Shown piece by piece: positions 44,154 through 52,017 of a stretch of DNA of 64,000 nt. This DNA is from Lentzea aerocolonigenes (GTDB lineage Bacteria; Actinomycetota; Actinomycetes; Mycobacteriales; Pseudonocardiaceae). A program made the position numbers and the translations under genes. The notes below the pieces were generated by a model, which searched no databases, was not told the origin of the DNA, and saw only the letters and a program-made list of their open reading frames with translations. Within the stretch, counting starts at the first letter, position 1; each line of letters begins with the position of its first letter. Location: NCBI RefSeq assembly GCF_000974445.1, contig NZ_BBOJ01000017.1:1-64000 (forward strand), read 5' to 3'.

Positions 44154-45212
44154 CTAGTACGTCGAAGAAGAAGCACTCGGTTCGACACGATCCTCAGAGA
44201 ATTCCGCGCGTACCCCCAAAAGACGTACCGCGCGGCCGTGCTCGAAGCGGTCGAGCACCTCCAGGGCGGCCGCCGCCAGCTCCGAAGCCGAGGACGTCGG
44301 CGCAGGCAGCTTCATCGCGCGCACCTTGGTGAAGAACGGCACGAAGCGCACCTTCACGCCGACGCGCACCGCAGGGCGTCCCTCGGCGACCACGTCCGCG
44401 GCGACCTGATGGGCCAGTGCCACGACCTCGCGCCGGATGTCCTCCAACGACGCGAGGTCCTGCTGGAACGTCTTCTCGTGCGAACGTGACTTCACCACCC
44501 ACGGCGTCGCGCTCACGACCGTGTCGCCCGCGCCCAGAGCGACCGTGCGGAAGTACGGACCCATCCGCGGCCCGAACCGCTCGGCCAGCGCGTCCACGGG
44601 CGCCGACGCCAGGTCGGTGACGGTCGAGATGCCCAGCTCGGAGAGCTTGCGCTCGGTCTTGCCGCCGATCCCCCACAGCGCGGACGTCGGCCGGTGCCCC
44701 ATCACCTCGACCCAGTTCTCGCGGGTGAGCTGGAAGACGCCGGCGGGCTTGCCGAACTCGGTCGCGATCTTGGCGCGCAGCTTGTTGTCGCCGATGCCCA
44801 CCGAGCAGTGCAGCCCGGTCGCGTCCAGGACCGCCGCCTGCAGCGACCGGGCCAGTTCGAAAGGATCAGCGCAGGACGCACCGACGAACGCCTCGTCCCA
44901 GCCCATCACCTCGACGACCACCGGAAACGACCGCAGCACGGCCATCACGTCCGCGGACGCCGCCTCGTACAACGCGTGGTCCGCGGGCAGGAACACGGCG
45001 TCCGGGAGCTTCTTGAACGCGGTCCGCAGCGGCATCCCGGACCGCACCCCGAACTCGCGCGCCTCGTAGGACGCCGTGGCCACGACGGCGCGCTCGGTCG
45101 GGTCGCCGTTGCCACCCACCACCACGGGCTTGCCGCGCAACGACGGATCGCGCAGGACCTCAACCGCCGCGATGAACTGGTCGAGGTCCACGTGCAGGAC
45201 CCAGTCCGCCAT
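44154..45212 (-). CDS. dinB: DNA polymerase IV (Y-family)
   Basis: A 352-residue translesion polymerase that copies past damaged bases. The catalytic Asp lies in HVDLDQF and the Asp-Glu pair in MGWDEAFVG. The little-finger and helix-hairpin-helix parts (GIGGKTERKLSELGISTVTDLA) are present. No beta-clamp motif is obvious at the C-terminus. ATG 45212 is 10 bases from the start of the divergent NUDIX gene. CATACT, seven bases upstream of the ATG, may be its -10 box, giving a leaderless mRNA. No LexA box was seen. Confidence 0.94.
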   Translation of the reverse strand: MADWVLHVDLDQFIAAVEVLRDPSLRGKPVVVGGNGDPTERAVVATASYEAREFGVRSGMPLRTAFKKLPDAVFLPADHALYEAASADVMAVLRSFPVVVEVMGWDEAFVGASCADPFELARSLQAAVLDATGLHCSVGIGDNKLRAKIATEFGKPAGVFQLTRENWVEVMGHRPTSALWGIGGKTERKLSELGISTVTDLASAPVDALAERFGPRMGPYFRTVALGAGDTVVSATPWVVKSRSHEKTFQQDLASLEDIRREVVALAHQVAADVVAEGRPAVRVGVKVRFVPFFTKVRAMKLPAPTSSASELAAAALEVLDRFEHGRAVRLLGVRAEFSEDRVEPSASSSTY

Positions 45213-45222
45213 GCTGAACAGT

Positions 45223-45669
45223 ATGAAACGGTCCGCCGGAATCCTGCTCTTCAGACGAACCGAGCAGCTGGAGGTACTTCTCGGGCACATGGGCGGCCCG
45301 TTCTGGGCCCGCAAGGACGCCGGCGCGTGGTCGGTGCCGAAGGGCGAGTACACCGACGAGGAGGTGCCGGAGGCCGCCGCGCGCCGCGAGTTCGAGGAGG
45401 AGCTCGGGCTGCCGGTGCCGGAGGGCGAGCTGATCCCGCTCGGCGAGGCCAAGGGCTCCGGCAAGGTCATCACGGTGTGGGCGCTCGAAGGCGACCTCGA
45501 CCCGGCGACGGTCACGCCCGGCACGTTCGAGCTGGAGTGGCCGCCGAAGTCGGGTCAGCGCAAGACGTTCCCCGAGGTCGACCGCGTGGAGTGGTTCAGC
45601 GTGGAAGAGGCGAGCGCGAAGATCGTCTCCGCGCAACGCCCCTTCCTCGAACGACTCACGGCCAGATAG
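45223..45669 (+). CDS. NUDIX hydrolase
   Basis: A 148-residue phosphohydrolase. The NUDIX box is complete and in consensus spacing: Gly41, Glu47, and R55-E56-x-x-E59-E60-x-G62. The protein is close to the small bacterial NUDIX/MutT-like type that cleans oxidised nucleotides or dinucleotide polyphosphates. It is divergent from dinB with only 10 bases between start codons. CATGCT, seven bases upstream of ATG, could be the -10 box inside dinB. It overlaps the convergent endonuclease gene by 14 bases. Confidence 0.95.
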   Translation: MKRSAGILLFRRTEQLEVLLGHMGGPFWARKDAGAWSVPKGEYTDEEVPEAAARREFEEELGLPVPEGELIPLGEAKGSGKVITVWALEGDLDPATVTPGTFELEWPPKSGQRKTFPEVDRVEWFSVEEASAKIVSAQRPFLERLTAR

Positions 45670-46816
45670 CGGCGACCCACTCCGGGTGGTCGATGAACGG
45701 GTTGCGGTTGTGCTGGTAGCTGGTGTCGATCACGTTGTTGCGGTTCTTCTCGAACGCGTCCGGCGGGTCCTCCAGGCTCCACTGCTTGAGCACCGACAGC
45801 TTGCCCATGTACGGCGCGGTCCCGTTGTTGACGGAGTTGTTGAGCTCGAGGTTCGCGAAGCCGTCGGTGCCCTCGTAGCGCACGGCCATGTAGAAGATCA
45901 TGCGCGCGACGTCGCCCTTCACGGCTTTGCGCGGCTCGAACGAGTCACCGTCGTAGAAGCTGCCGGACGCCTCGGGAACGGCGGAGCCGCCGATGTCGAA
46001 GTCCAGGTTGCCGCGGGTCGCGTTCACGTTGACGTCCTCCGGCCGCAGGTGGTGGAGGTCGGTGCCGGGACCGGTGGCGGTGCCGAAGTCACCGTGCGAC
46101 TTGGCCCAGACGTGCTCGCGGTTCCAGTTGTCGTTGCCGCCGCCGTTCAACGACTTCGCCCGCGAGATGCCGCTGTACAGCAGGATCACGTTCGAGGAGT
46201 TGTTCGGGTCCTGGTCGGTGACCTTCAACGCGTCCCAGACCTGCTCGTAGCTGAGCTTGGTCTGCTTGCTGATGATGGTGTTCAGAGCCGACTTGAGCGT
46301 CGCTCCGCTCTTGCCGCACGCCGTCGTGTAGTAGGCCTCGCAAGACGACGGCGGCGTTGTCGTTGTTGTTGTCGTCGTTGTTGAGGTCGTGGGCGGCGGT
46401 GTTGTGCCGGCGAACGCGAACGCCGTGGACGAGGTCAGACCGGGGTGCGAGAAGTACGCGCTCAGGGTGCCCGTCACGTCGATCTGCTTGCCCAGCAACG
46501 ACGGGTTCGACTTCATGCCCCAGGACGCGCGGAACGCCGACGGGATCTGCACGTAGATCATGCTCGGCGGGTTCGTCGCGCCGGCCGCGTCGGACAACGC
46601 GAGCGCGTAGTCGCTCGGGTAGTTCGACGTGACGACCGTGTTCGTGGCAGTGGGCTGGCCGACGACGTACCCCCTGACCGTCTTGGCCGTCCCGTCCTGC
46701 TGGCCGATCGCCTGGGCCACGGTCAGCGGCCCTTCCGCGGAAGCGGCGGTCGCCCCGTACAGGCCGACCGCCGCCAACAAACCGATGACTAACGCCAGTG
46801 GGTTCCACCGGACCAT
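45656..46816 (-). CDS. Secreted endonuclease I family nuclease with OB-fold-like N-domain
   Basis: A 386-residue exported nuclease. The signal peptide is NPLALVIGLLAAVGLYGATAASA. Residues 30-140 form an OB-fold-like domain (DUF6359 type). A Thr-rich linker follows (about 145-157). The endonuclease I domain comes after it, with active-site WNREHVWAKSH and the GTDLHHLRPEDVNVNATRGN metal site. It would degrade extracellular DNA or RNA. GGGGAG precedes the ATG. It is probably an extracellular scavenging enzyme, and Cys in SSCEAYYTTACG may form a disulfide. Confidence 0.93.
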   Translation of the reverse strand: MVRWNPLALVIGLLAAVGLYGATAASAEGPLTVAQAIGQQDGTAKTVRGYVVGQPTATNTVVTSNYPSDYALALSDAAGATNPPSMIYVQIPSAFRASWGMKSNPSLLGKQIDVTGTLSAYFSHPGLTSSTAFAFAGTTPPPTTSTTTTTTTTTPPSSCEAYYTTACGKSGATLKSALNTIISKQTKLSYEQVWDALKVTDQDPNNSSNVILLYSGISRAKSLNGGGNDNWNREHVWAKSHGDFGTATGPGTDLHHLRPEDVNVNATRGNLDFDIGGSAVPEASGSFYDGDSFEPRKAVKGDVARMIFYMAVRYEGTDGFANLELNNSVNNGTAPYMGKLSVLKQWSLEDPPDAFEKNRNNVIDTSYQHNRNPFIDHPEWVAAIWP

Positions 46817-46825
46817 GAGTACTCC

Positions 46826-46856
46826 CCGATCGTGTGAATGTTGTGCACACGATCGG
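46826..46856 (-). terminator. Palindromic hairpin between oxidoreductase and nuclease genes
   Basis: CCGATCGTGTG (46826-46836) and CACACGATCGG (46846-46856) form an 11-bp stem with a nine-base loop. It lies 31 bases after the oxidoreductase stop and 9 bases before the nuclease start, just upstream of its GGGGAG site. It may terminate the first gene or control the second. Confidence 0.55.
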
Positions 46857-46887
46857 TGGACATGGTCAACGCGCGGTTAACGCTTGA

Positions 46888-47799
46888 TCACGGCACCAGG
46901 ACGACCTTGCCCGTGGTCCTCCTCGACTCGACGAGCTCGTGCGCCTTCGCGGCGTCGGCGAGCGGCACGACGTGGTCGAGCTGCACCCTGAGCTGCGGCA
47001 ACGCGGCCAGATCGGCACCGGACGCGGAGACGCTGCCGAAGAGTTCGAACCGGACGCCGAGGTCCACAGCTCGGTCAACGTCAAAACCCGGATTGCCGGG
47101 AATGATCGACACGAGCACGCCACCGGGCTTCAGCACCGCGGCGGAACGCTCCGCGTACTCCCCGCCGATCGTGTCGAACACGACGTCGACGGGGTCGATC
47201 TCGGTGAAGTCCTCGTGCCGGTAGTCGACGAGCTCGTCCGCGCCGAGCGAGCGCAGGAAGTCGTGCTTGGCCGCCGACGCCGTGCCCACCACGTACGCGC
47301 CACGCGCCTTCGCGATCTGCACCGCCACGTGCCCGACACCTCCGGCAGCGGCGTGGATCAGCACGCGCTGACCCGCGGACAGCCCGCCCCTGCCGACGAG
47401 CGCCTGCCACGCCGTCAGCGCCACCAGTGGCACCGCGCCCGCCTCCTCGACGGTCAGGTGAGCGGGCCGGAGCACCAGGTCGGCGGCGTTCGCCACGACG
47501 TACTCGGCGTAGCCACCGCCCGTGCCGGGGAACGGCAGCAGCCCGTACACCTCGTCGCCGACCGCGAACTCCGCGCCCTCACCGGCCTGCTCGACGGTGC
47601 CCGCGACGTCCCAGCCCAGCGTGAACGGCGGCTCCCCGAGCGCGGGGAACGCACCGGCGCGGATGTAGGTGTCGACCGGGTTCACCCCGGCCGCCCCCAC
47701 CTCGACCAGCACCTGACCGGCACCGGGCACCGGCTTCGCCACCTCCGCGACCTCCAGCACGGACGCGTCGCCAACGGTCTTCTGCGTGATGACTCGCAT
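46888..47799 (-). CDS. Zinc-independent NADPH:quinone oxidoreductase (MDR family)
   Basis: A 303-residue medium-chain dehydrogenase/reductase. N-terminal VGAAGVNPVDTYIRAGAFP, the NADPH loop HAAAGGVGHVAVQIAKARG and the end LVESRRTTGKVVLVP identify the quinone reductase type; structural-zinc Cys are lacking. It would reduce quinones or enones with NADPH. ATG 47799 follows AGGGGATCATC. An array of AGTT/AACT and AAGT/ACTT half-sites lies upstream, though no regulator gene is adjacent. Confidence 0.92.
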   Translation of the reverse strand: MRVITQKTVGDASVLEVAEVAKPVPGAGQVLVEVGAAGVNPVDTYIRAGAFPALGEPPFTLGWDVAGTVEQAGEGAEFAVGDEVYGLLPFPGTGGGYAEYVVANAADLVLRPAHLTVEEAGAVPLVALTAWQALVGRGGLSAGQRVLIHAAAGGVGHVAVQIAKARGAYVVGTASAAKHDFLRSLGADELVDYRHEDFTEIDPVDVVFDTIGGEYAERSAAVLKPGGVLVSIIPGNPGFDVDRAVDLGVRFELFGSVSASGADLAALPQLRVQLDHVVPLADAAKAHELVESRRTTGKVVLVP

Positions 47800-47840
47800 G
47801 ATGATCCCCTTCGAAATGATCTCGATGGACACCATCTTGC

Positions 47841-47872
47841 AGTTAGCGCCAACTTCTAGAAAGTAGGCACTT
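47841..47872. promoter_or_regulatory. Cluster of AAGT/ACTT half-sites upstream of the quinone reductase
   Basis: AGTTAGCGCCAACT (47841-47854) and AAGTAGGCACTT (about 47860-47872) are short inverted repeats flanking CTAG. They resemble HxlR/MarR-type operators. The cognate regulator is not in the window. Confidence 0.4.
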
Positions 47873-47880
47873 CGAGGTGA

Positions 47881-48384
47881 CTAACTCTCCCTCAGATACA
47901 GGTCGCGCAGCAGCGCGATCTCCGCGGCGTGGTGGATGACCTCCCGGTTGATGTGCAGCACCAGGGTCGCCATCGGCTCCTCCGCGAACGGTCCTTCCGC
48001 CGGGCCCACCGGAAGCGAGAGGTCGGCCTTGCGCGCGCCTTCCGTCCACGCCTCGTAGGCGTCGTCGAGCTGCTTCAACGCCTCGTCCGCAGTCGTCGCG
48101 TACCGCCACGTCGCGTAGTCGGCCGGCGGTCCGCCGAAGTGCGATGCCGTGCGCATGTTGAACACGCCCACGATGAGGTGCGCCATCCGCCACGCGATCG
48201 TGGTGACCGGCGCGGGCTCGGGTACGGGGTACTGCCAGTCGATCGAGTTGTCCCGGTGCACGTTCCACGCGTCCGGCACGGGTTCCCAGAAGTACTCGTC
48301 GTCGGTCAGCCCTTCCAGCCGAGGCCGGGCCTGCACCCGCCAGTGGAAGTCGAGCTGGTCCGTCAGCTGCTTGTTCCAGTCCAT
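47881..48384 (-). CDS. DinB-superfamily protein
   Basis: A 167-residue four-helix protein: WNKQLTDQLDFHWRVQARPRLEGLTDDEYFWEP, then WRMAHLIVGVFNMRT and HINREVIHHAAEIALLRDLY, which carry the three metal-binding His. These actinobacterial DinB-like proteins probably use mycothiol or a related cofactor. ATG 48384. It is divergent from the GNAT gene. Confidence 0.9.
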   Translation of the reverse strand: MDWNKQLTDQLDFHWRVQARPRLEGLTDDEYFWEPVPDAWNVHRDNSIDWQYPVPEPAPVTTIAWRMAHLIVGVFNMRTASHFGGPPADYATWRYATTADEALKQLDDAYEAWTEGARKADLSLPVGPAEGPFAEEPMATLVLHINREVIHHAAEIALLRDLYLRES

Positions 48385-48440
48385 GCGGATGACGGTAAAA
48401 CCGTTTGCGGACAACCACTGCCCTGGAAACACTCGGCCGA

Positions 48441-49583
48441 GTGGACATTCGCACCTCGCGCCCGGAAGACCTCGCCCAGATCGAGAAGCTCGTGGTCTCA
48501 CGGATGGACCCCAGCGACGGCGTGGACGCCCGCCTGCTGATGACCGACCCGGACGCGGGCTGCGACTGGGTCGGGGTCGCCGCCGACGGAGACCGGATCG
48601 TCTCCACCCTCACGCTGATGGACGAGGTCGTGACGCTCGACGGCGTCGACCTCCCCGCCGGGCAGATCGAACAGGTCGCCACCGACACCGAGTACGAGGG
48701 CAAAGGCCTGGTGCGCCGGCTGATGGACTGGGCGCACGACAGGTCCGCCGAACGCGGTCACCTGCTCCAGTTCGTGATGGGCGTCCCGTACTTCTACCGC
48801 CAGTTCGGCTACACCTACTCGATCCCGATCAAGCAGACCCGCCGGCTCGTCGAAAAGCCCGAAATCGTTGCGGGACACACGATCCGGCGCGCGACCGAAG
48901 CCGACATCCCCGTACTCCAGCAACTCCAGGACGACGCCCAGCTGAGCGCGGACCTGCGGGTCCGCCACACCACGCCGTGCTGGCGCTGGCTGATCAACCG
49001 CACCGGGTCGGTCACCTGGATCGTCGACCGCGCCGGCACCCCGGTCGCCACGGGCCGCAGCACACCGGAAGAAGAAGGCGACGTGGTGCTCGGCGAGATC
49101 GCCGGCGTCGACGACGACGCCGTGAAGGCGTTGGTGGCACTGACGAATCCGGCGGAGGTCGTGGAACGGCACCCGGCACTGGAGGGTCACCTGGAGGCCA
49201 GGCGGCCGGAGCTCGAGCAGTACCTGGTGCGCATCCCCGACATCCCGAAGCTGTTCGAACACCTCCGCCCGGTCTTCACGCAACGGTTGCGGGGCCACGA
49301 ACCCGACGACGTGCTGCTCAGCTTCTACCGCACGCACGTCCGCTTCCGCTGGGACGGCGAGGAGATCGGCCCGTACGAGTGGGGCGGCACGATGCTCGGC
49401 CCCGGCGCGCAGGGCGGTGCGGGAATCGCCCCGGACCTGCTGGCGCCGCTGCTGTTCGGCCCGCACGGCATCGACGGGCTGCGCCGGATCTTCTCCGACG
49501 TCTACCCCGGCCCGAAGTTCGAGCTGATGAACAGGCTGTTCCCGCCGGTCACGAGCGATCTGCTCACCTTCTACCTGCCATGA
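48441..49583 (+). CDS. Two-domain GNAT acetyltransferase with sterol-carrier-like C-domain (Eis-like)
   Basis: A 380-residue acetyltransferase. The N-terminal GNAT domain has DIRTSRPEDLAQIEKL, then the acetyl-CoA-binding segment TEYEGKGLVRRLMDW, as in Eis-type enzymes. A middle GNAT-like region and a C-terminal SCP2-like part (VRFRWDGEEIGPYEWGGTML) follow. The best start is GTG 48441; TTG 48405 is longer. The acceptor could be an aminoglycoside, a protein or a small amine. Confidence 0.85.
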   Translation: MDIRTSRPEDLAQIEKLVVSRMDPSDGVDARLLMTDPDAGCDWVGVAADGDRIVSTLTLMDEVVTLDGVDLPAGQIEQVATDTEYEGKGLVRRLMDWAHDRSAERGHLLQFVMGVPYFYRQFGYTYSIPIKQTRRLVEKPEIVAGHTIRRATEADIPVLQQLQDDAQLSADLRVRHTTPCWRWLINRTGSVTWIVDRAGTPVATGRSTPEEEGDVVLGEIAGVDDDAVKALVALTNPAEVVERHPALEGHLEARRPELEQYLVRIPDIPKLFEHLRPVFTQRLRGHEPDDVLLSFYRTHVRFRWDGEEIGPYEWGGTMLGPGAQGGAGIAPDLLAPLLFGPHGIDGLRRIFSDVYPGPKFELMNRLFPPVTSDLLTFYLP

Positions 49584-49592
49584 CACCAATAA

Positions 49593-49606
49593 ACCGAGCG
49601 CTCGGT
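49593..49606. promoter_or_regulatory. Perfect TetR-type palindrome before yqeB-like gene
   Basis: ACCGAGCGCTCGGT is a perfect 14-bp palindrome. It directly precedes TAGTAT (49608-49613), the -10 box seven bases before the ATG 49621. This TetR-type operator probably binds the TetR encoded two genes on. Confidence 0.8.
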
Positions 49607-49620
49607 CTAGTATTGGACGC

Positions 49621-50286
49621 ATGACGACGGTGCAGGAGACCGCGGCGGTCCGGTACGGCATCTGGGTGCTCTGCCCGGCCGTGGGAGCGGCGGCGGTGTG
49701 GGGGCTCAAGCTGGCGGCCGCGTGGATCACGACGCTGAAGTGGTTTCCGTTCCAGGGCGTGTTCGCGCTGGTCACGGACATCCCGGAGCCGTGGGCCACG
49801 ATCGCGGCACTCGGCATCGGCGCGGTCGCCGGTGCCGTGCTCGCGTTGCTGTGGGCCGCGGAGATGATGTCGGTCGACGTCGCGCACGACCGGGTCGTGC
49901 TGCGCAAGGACGACCTGGTCTTCGACTTCGGCCGCGCCCAGGTCGAGTCGGCGTTCGTCGACGGCAAGCAGCTCGTGCTGCTCTCCCCCGGCGGCGCCGA
50001 ACTCGCCCGCGAGACCAGCGACCTCAGCAGGACCAGGCTCGAGCAGGCCTTCACCGGGCAGGGCTACCGGTGGCGGGACGCGGACCCGTTCGCGAGCGAG
50101 TTCAGGATGTGGGTCGAGCACGCGCCCGAGCTGCCGGCGGAGGTGAACGCGCTGTTCACCGCCCGCAGGAAGGCCATCTCGTCGTACGAGCACGAGGAGG
50201 CCGCAGAATTGGCGCGGGAGATCCGCAAACGCGGCGTCTCGGTGCGGGACGAGAAGAAGAGGCAGTACTACAGGTGCGAACGGTAG
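49621..50286 (+). CDS. YqeB-family membrane protein
   Basis: A 221-residue protein with two membrane helices (about 12-38, ILCPAVGAAAVWGLKLAAAW-like, and 58-82) followed by a cytoplasmic region that is basic at its end. The helix pair and the DVAHDRVVLRKDDLVFDFGRAQV segment match actinobacterial YqeB-family proteins of unknown role. ATG 49621 is probably leaderless. It overlaps the TetR gene by 13 bases, and both are controlled from the palindrome. Confidence 0.85.
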   Translation: MTTVQETAAVRYGIWVLCPAVGAAAVWGLKLAAAWITTLKWFPFQGVFALVTDIPEPWATIAALGIGAVAGAVLALLWAAEMMSVDVAHDRVVLRKDDLVFDFGRAQVESAFVDGKQLVLLSPGGAELARETSDLSRTRLEQAFTGQGYRWRDADPFASEFRMWVEHAPELPAEVNALFTARRKAISSYEHEEAAELAREIRKRGVSVRDEKKRQYYRCER

Positions 50287-50870
50287 ACCCGGTCAAGCAC
50301 GCCGAGAAGAAGCGGCACATCACCGACACCGCCGCGGGGTTGTTCGCGCTGAAGGGTTTCGACCGCACGACCGTCGCGGACATCTGCAAGGCCGCCGACA
50401 TCAGCACGGGCAGCCTCTTCCACTACTTCCCCACCAAGCGGGCCATCTTCCTGGAGATCTTCGAGCAGGACGGCAGGGACAACGCGGCGGTGTTCGCGCA
50501 GGCCCGCGAGCTCAGCCCGTGGGACGGCGTGCTGGTGGTGGTCGACCACCTGTGCGTGCCCGCGCTGGACCGGACCGTGGCAGGGCTGGTGCTGGAGGTC
50601 GTCGCGCAGGCGAGCCGCGACCCCGAGCTGTGGAACCTCGTGGCCCGCAACGAACAGGTGGTGCGCGACGAGCTGGCCGCCCTGCTCCAGCAGGCGCACG
50701 ACGCCGGCCAGATCGCACTCCCGGTGAGCGCGGTGACGGCGGCGATCTGGACGCAGGGGCTGGTCGACGGACTGTTCGGCAGGCTGGTCGACCCGGACTT
50801 CGACGCAACCGTTCAGGTGAGCACCCTCCGGTTGATCCTTTCCCGATTCGTGGGTGCTCAAGCACCATGA
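50274..50870 (+). CDS. TetR-family regulator
   Basis: A 198-residue TetR protein. The DNA-binding segment is TTVADICKAADISTGSLFHYFPTKRAIFLEIF. The ligand domain has ELWNLVARNEQVVRDELAALLQQ. GTG 50274 lies inside the end of the yqeB gene. The pair is likely autorepressed by the palindrome at 49593. Confidence 0.93.
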   Translation: MRTVDPVKHAEKKRHITDTAAGLFALKGFDRTTVADICKAADISTGSLFHYFPTKRAIFLEIFEQDGRDNAAVFAQARELSPWDGVLVVVDHLCVPALDRTVAGLVLEVVAQASRDPELWNLVARNEQVVRDELAALLQQAHDAGQIALPVSAVTAAIWTQGLVDGLFGRLVDPDFDATVQVSTLRLILSRFVGAQAP

Positions 50871-50874
50871 GGGC

Positions 50875-52017
50875 ATGGCTTACGACGTCGCCGCCGTTCG
50901 CGCCCACTTCCCGGCGTTGCGCGAGGGTGCCGCGCACTTCGACGGACCCGGCGGCGCGCAGGTGCCCGACGTGGTCGGCGAGGCCGTCAGGGCGACGCTG
51001 ACCTCGGCGATCGCCAACCGGGGCTCCGTCACGGCCGCCGAACGCAAGGCGGAGGAGGTCGTGCGGACCGCGCGCCGCACGATGGCCGAGTTCCTCAACG
51101 CGGGCAGCATCGTGTTCGGCCGCAGCATGACCCAGCTGACCTACGACTTCTCCCGCACGCTCTCGAAGAACTGGCGGCCGGGCGACGAGATCGTCGTGAC
51201 CAGGCTCGACCACGACGCCAACGTGCGGCCGTGGGTGCAGGCGGCCGAGGCGGCACGGGCGACGGTCCGGTGGGCGTCGTTCGACCGCACGACCGGCGAG
51301 CTGCCCGTCGAGTCGGTGACGAAGCTGCTGTCCGACCGCACCCGCGTCGTCGCGATCACCGCCGCGTCGAACCTGCTCGGCACCCGTCCGGACGTGGCGG
51401 AGATCGCGAGGGCGGCGCACGAGATGGCGGCGTTCGTCTACGTCGACGGCGTGCACTACACCCCGCACGTGCCGGTGGACGTCGAGGCGATGGACGCGGA
51501 CTTCTTCGTGTGCTCGCCGTACAAGTTCCTCGGCCCGCACCTCGGCGTGCTGGCGGCCGCACCGGAACTGCTGGAGACGTTGCGCCCGGACAAGCTGCTG
51601 CCGTCGACCAACGCCGTGCCGGAGCGGTTCGAGCTGGGCACGCTGCCGTACGAGCTGCTGGCGGGAACGACCGCCGCCGTGGAGTTCATGCGGGGGCTCG
51701 ACGGGCTGGAGGAGCACGAGCTCGCGTTGCGCCACCAGCTGGAGAACGGGTTGCAGGAGCTCGGCGTGCGCATCTACAGCAAGGCCTCCTCGCGCACGCC
51801 CACGGTGTTGTTCTCGGTCGACGGGCTGGAACCCGCCGAGGTCTACCGCAGGCTCGGTGCCGAGGGCGTGAACGCGCCGGCCGGCCACTTCTACGCCATC
51901 GAGGCCTCGCGCTGGCTCGGGCTGGGCGACAAGGGCGCCGTACGGGCGGGCATCGCTCCGTACACCGATGAGTCCGATGTGGACCGTCTGCTCAAGGCCG
52001 TGGCACGCCTCAGATGA
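50875..52017 (+). CDS. Cysteine-desulfurase-like class V aminotransferase
   Basis: A 380-residue fold-type I PLP enzyme. It opens FPALREGAAHFDGPGGAQVPDVV and has DEIVVTRLDHDANVRPW, YVDGVHYTPHVPVDVEAMDADF, and the PLP Lys in CSPYKFLGPHLGVL. There is no catalytic Cys loop of the NifS/IscS type, so desulfurase activity is uncertain (VC1184-like). ATG 50875 is four bases after the TetR stop. It overlaps the convergent membrane gene by eight bases. Confidence 0.9.
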   Translation: MAYDVAAVRAHFPALREGAAHFDGPGGAQVPDVVGEAVRATLTSAIANRGSVTAAERKAEEVVRTARRTMAEFLNAGSIVFGRSMTQLTYDFSRTLSKNWRPGDEIVVTRLDHDANVRPWVQAAEAARATVRWASFDRTTGELPVESVTKLLSDRTRVVAITAASNLLGTRPDVAEIARAAHEMAAFVYVDGVHYTPHVPVDVEAMDADFFVCSPYKFLGPHLGVLAAAPELLETLRPDKLLPSTNAVPERFELGTLPYELLAGTTAAVEFMRGLDGLEEHELALRHQLENGLQELGVRIYSKASSRTPTVLFSVDGLEPAEVYRRLGAEGVNAPAGHFYAIEASRWLGLGDKGAVRAGIAPYTDESDVDRLLKAVARLR

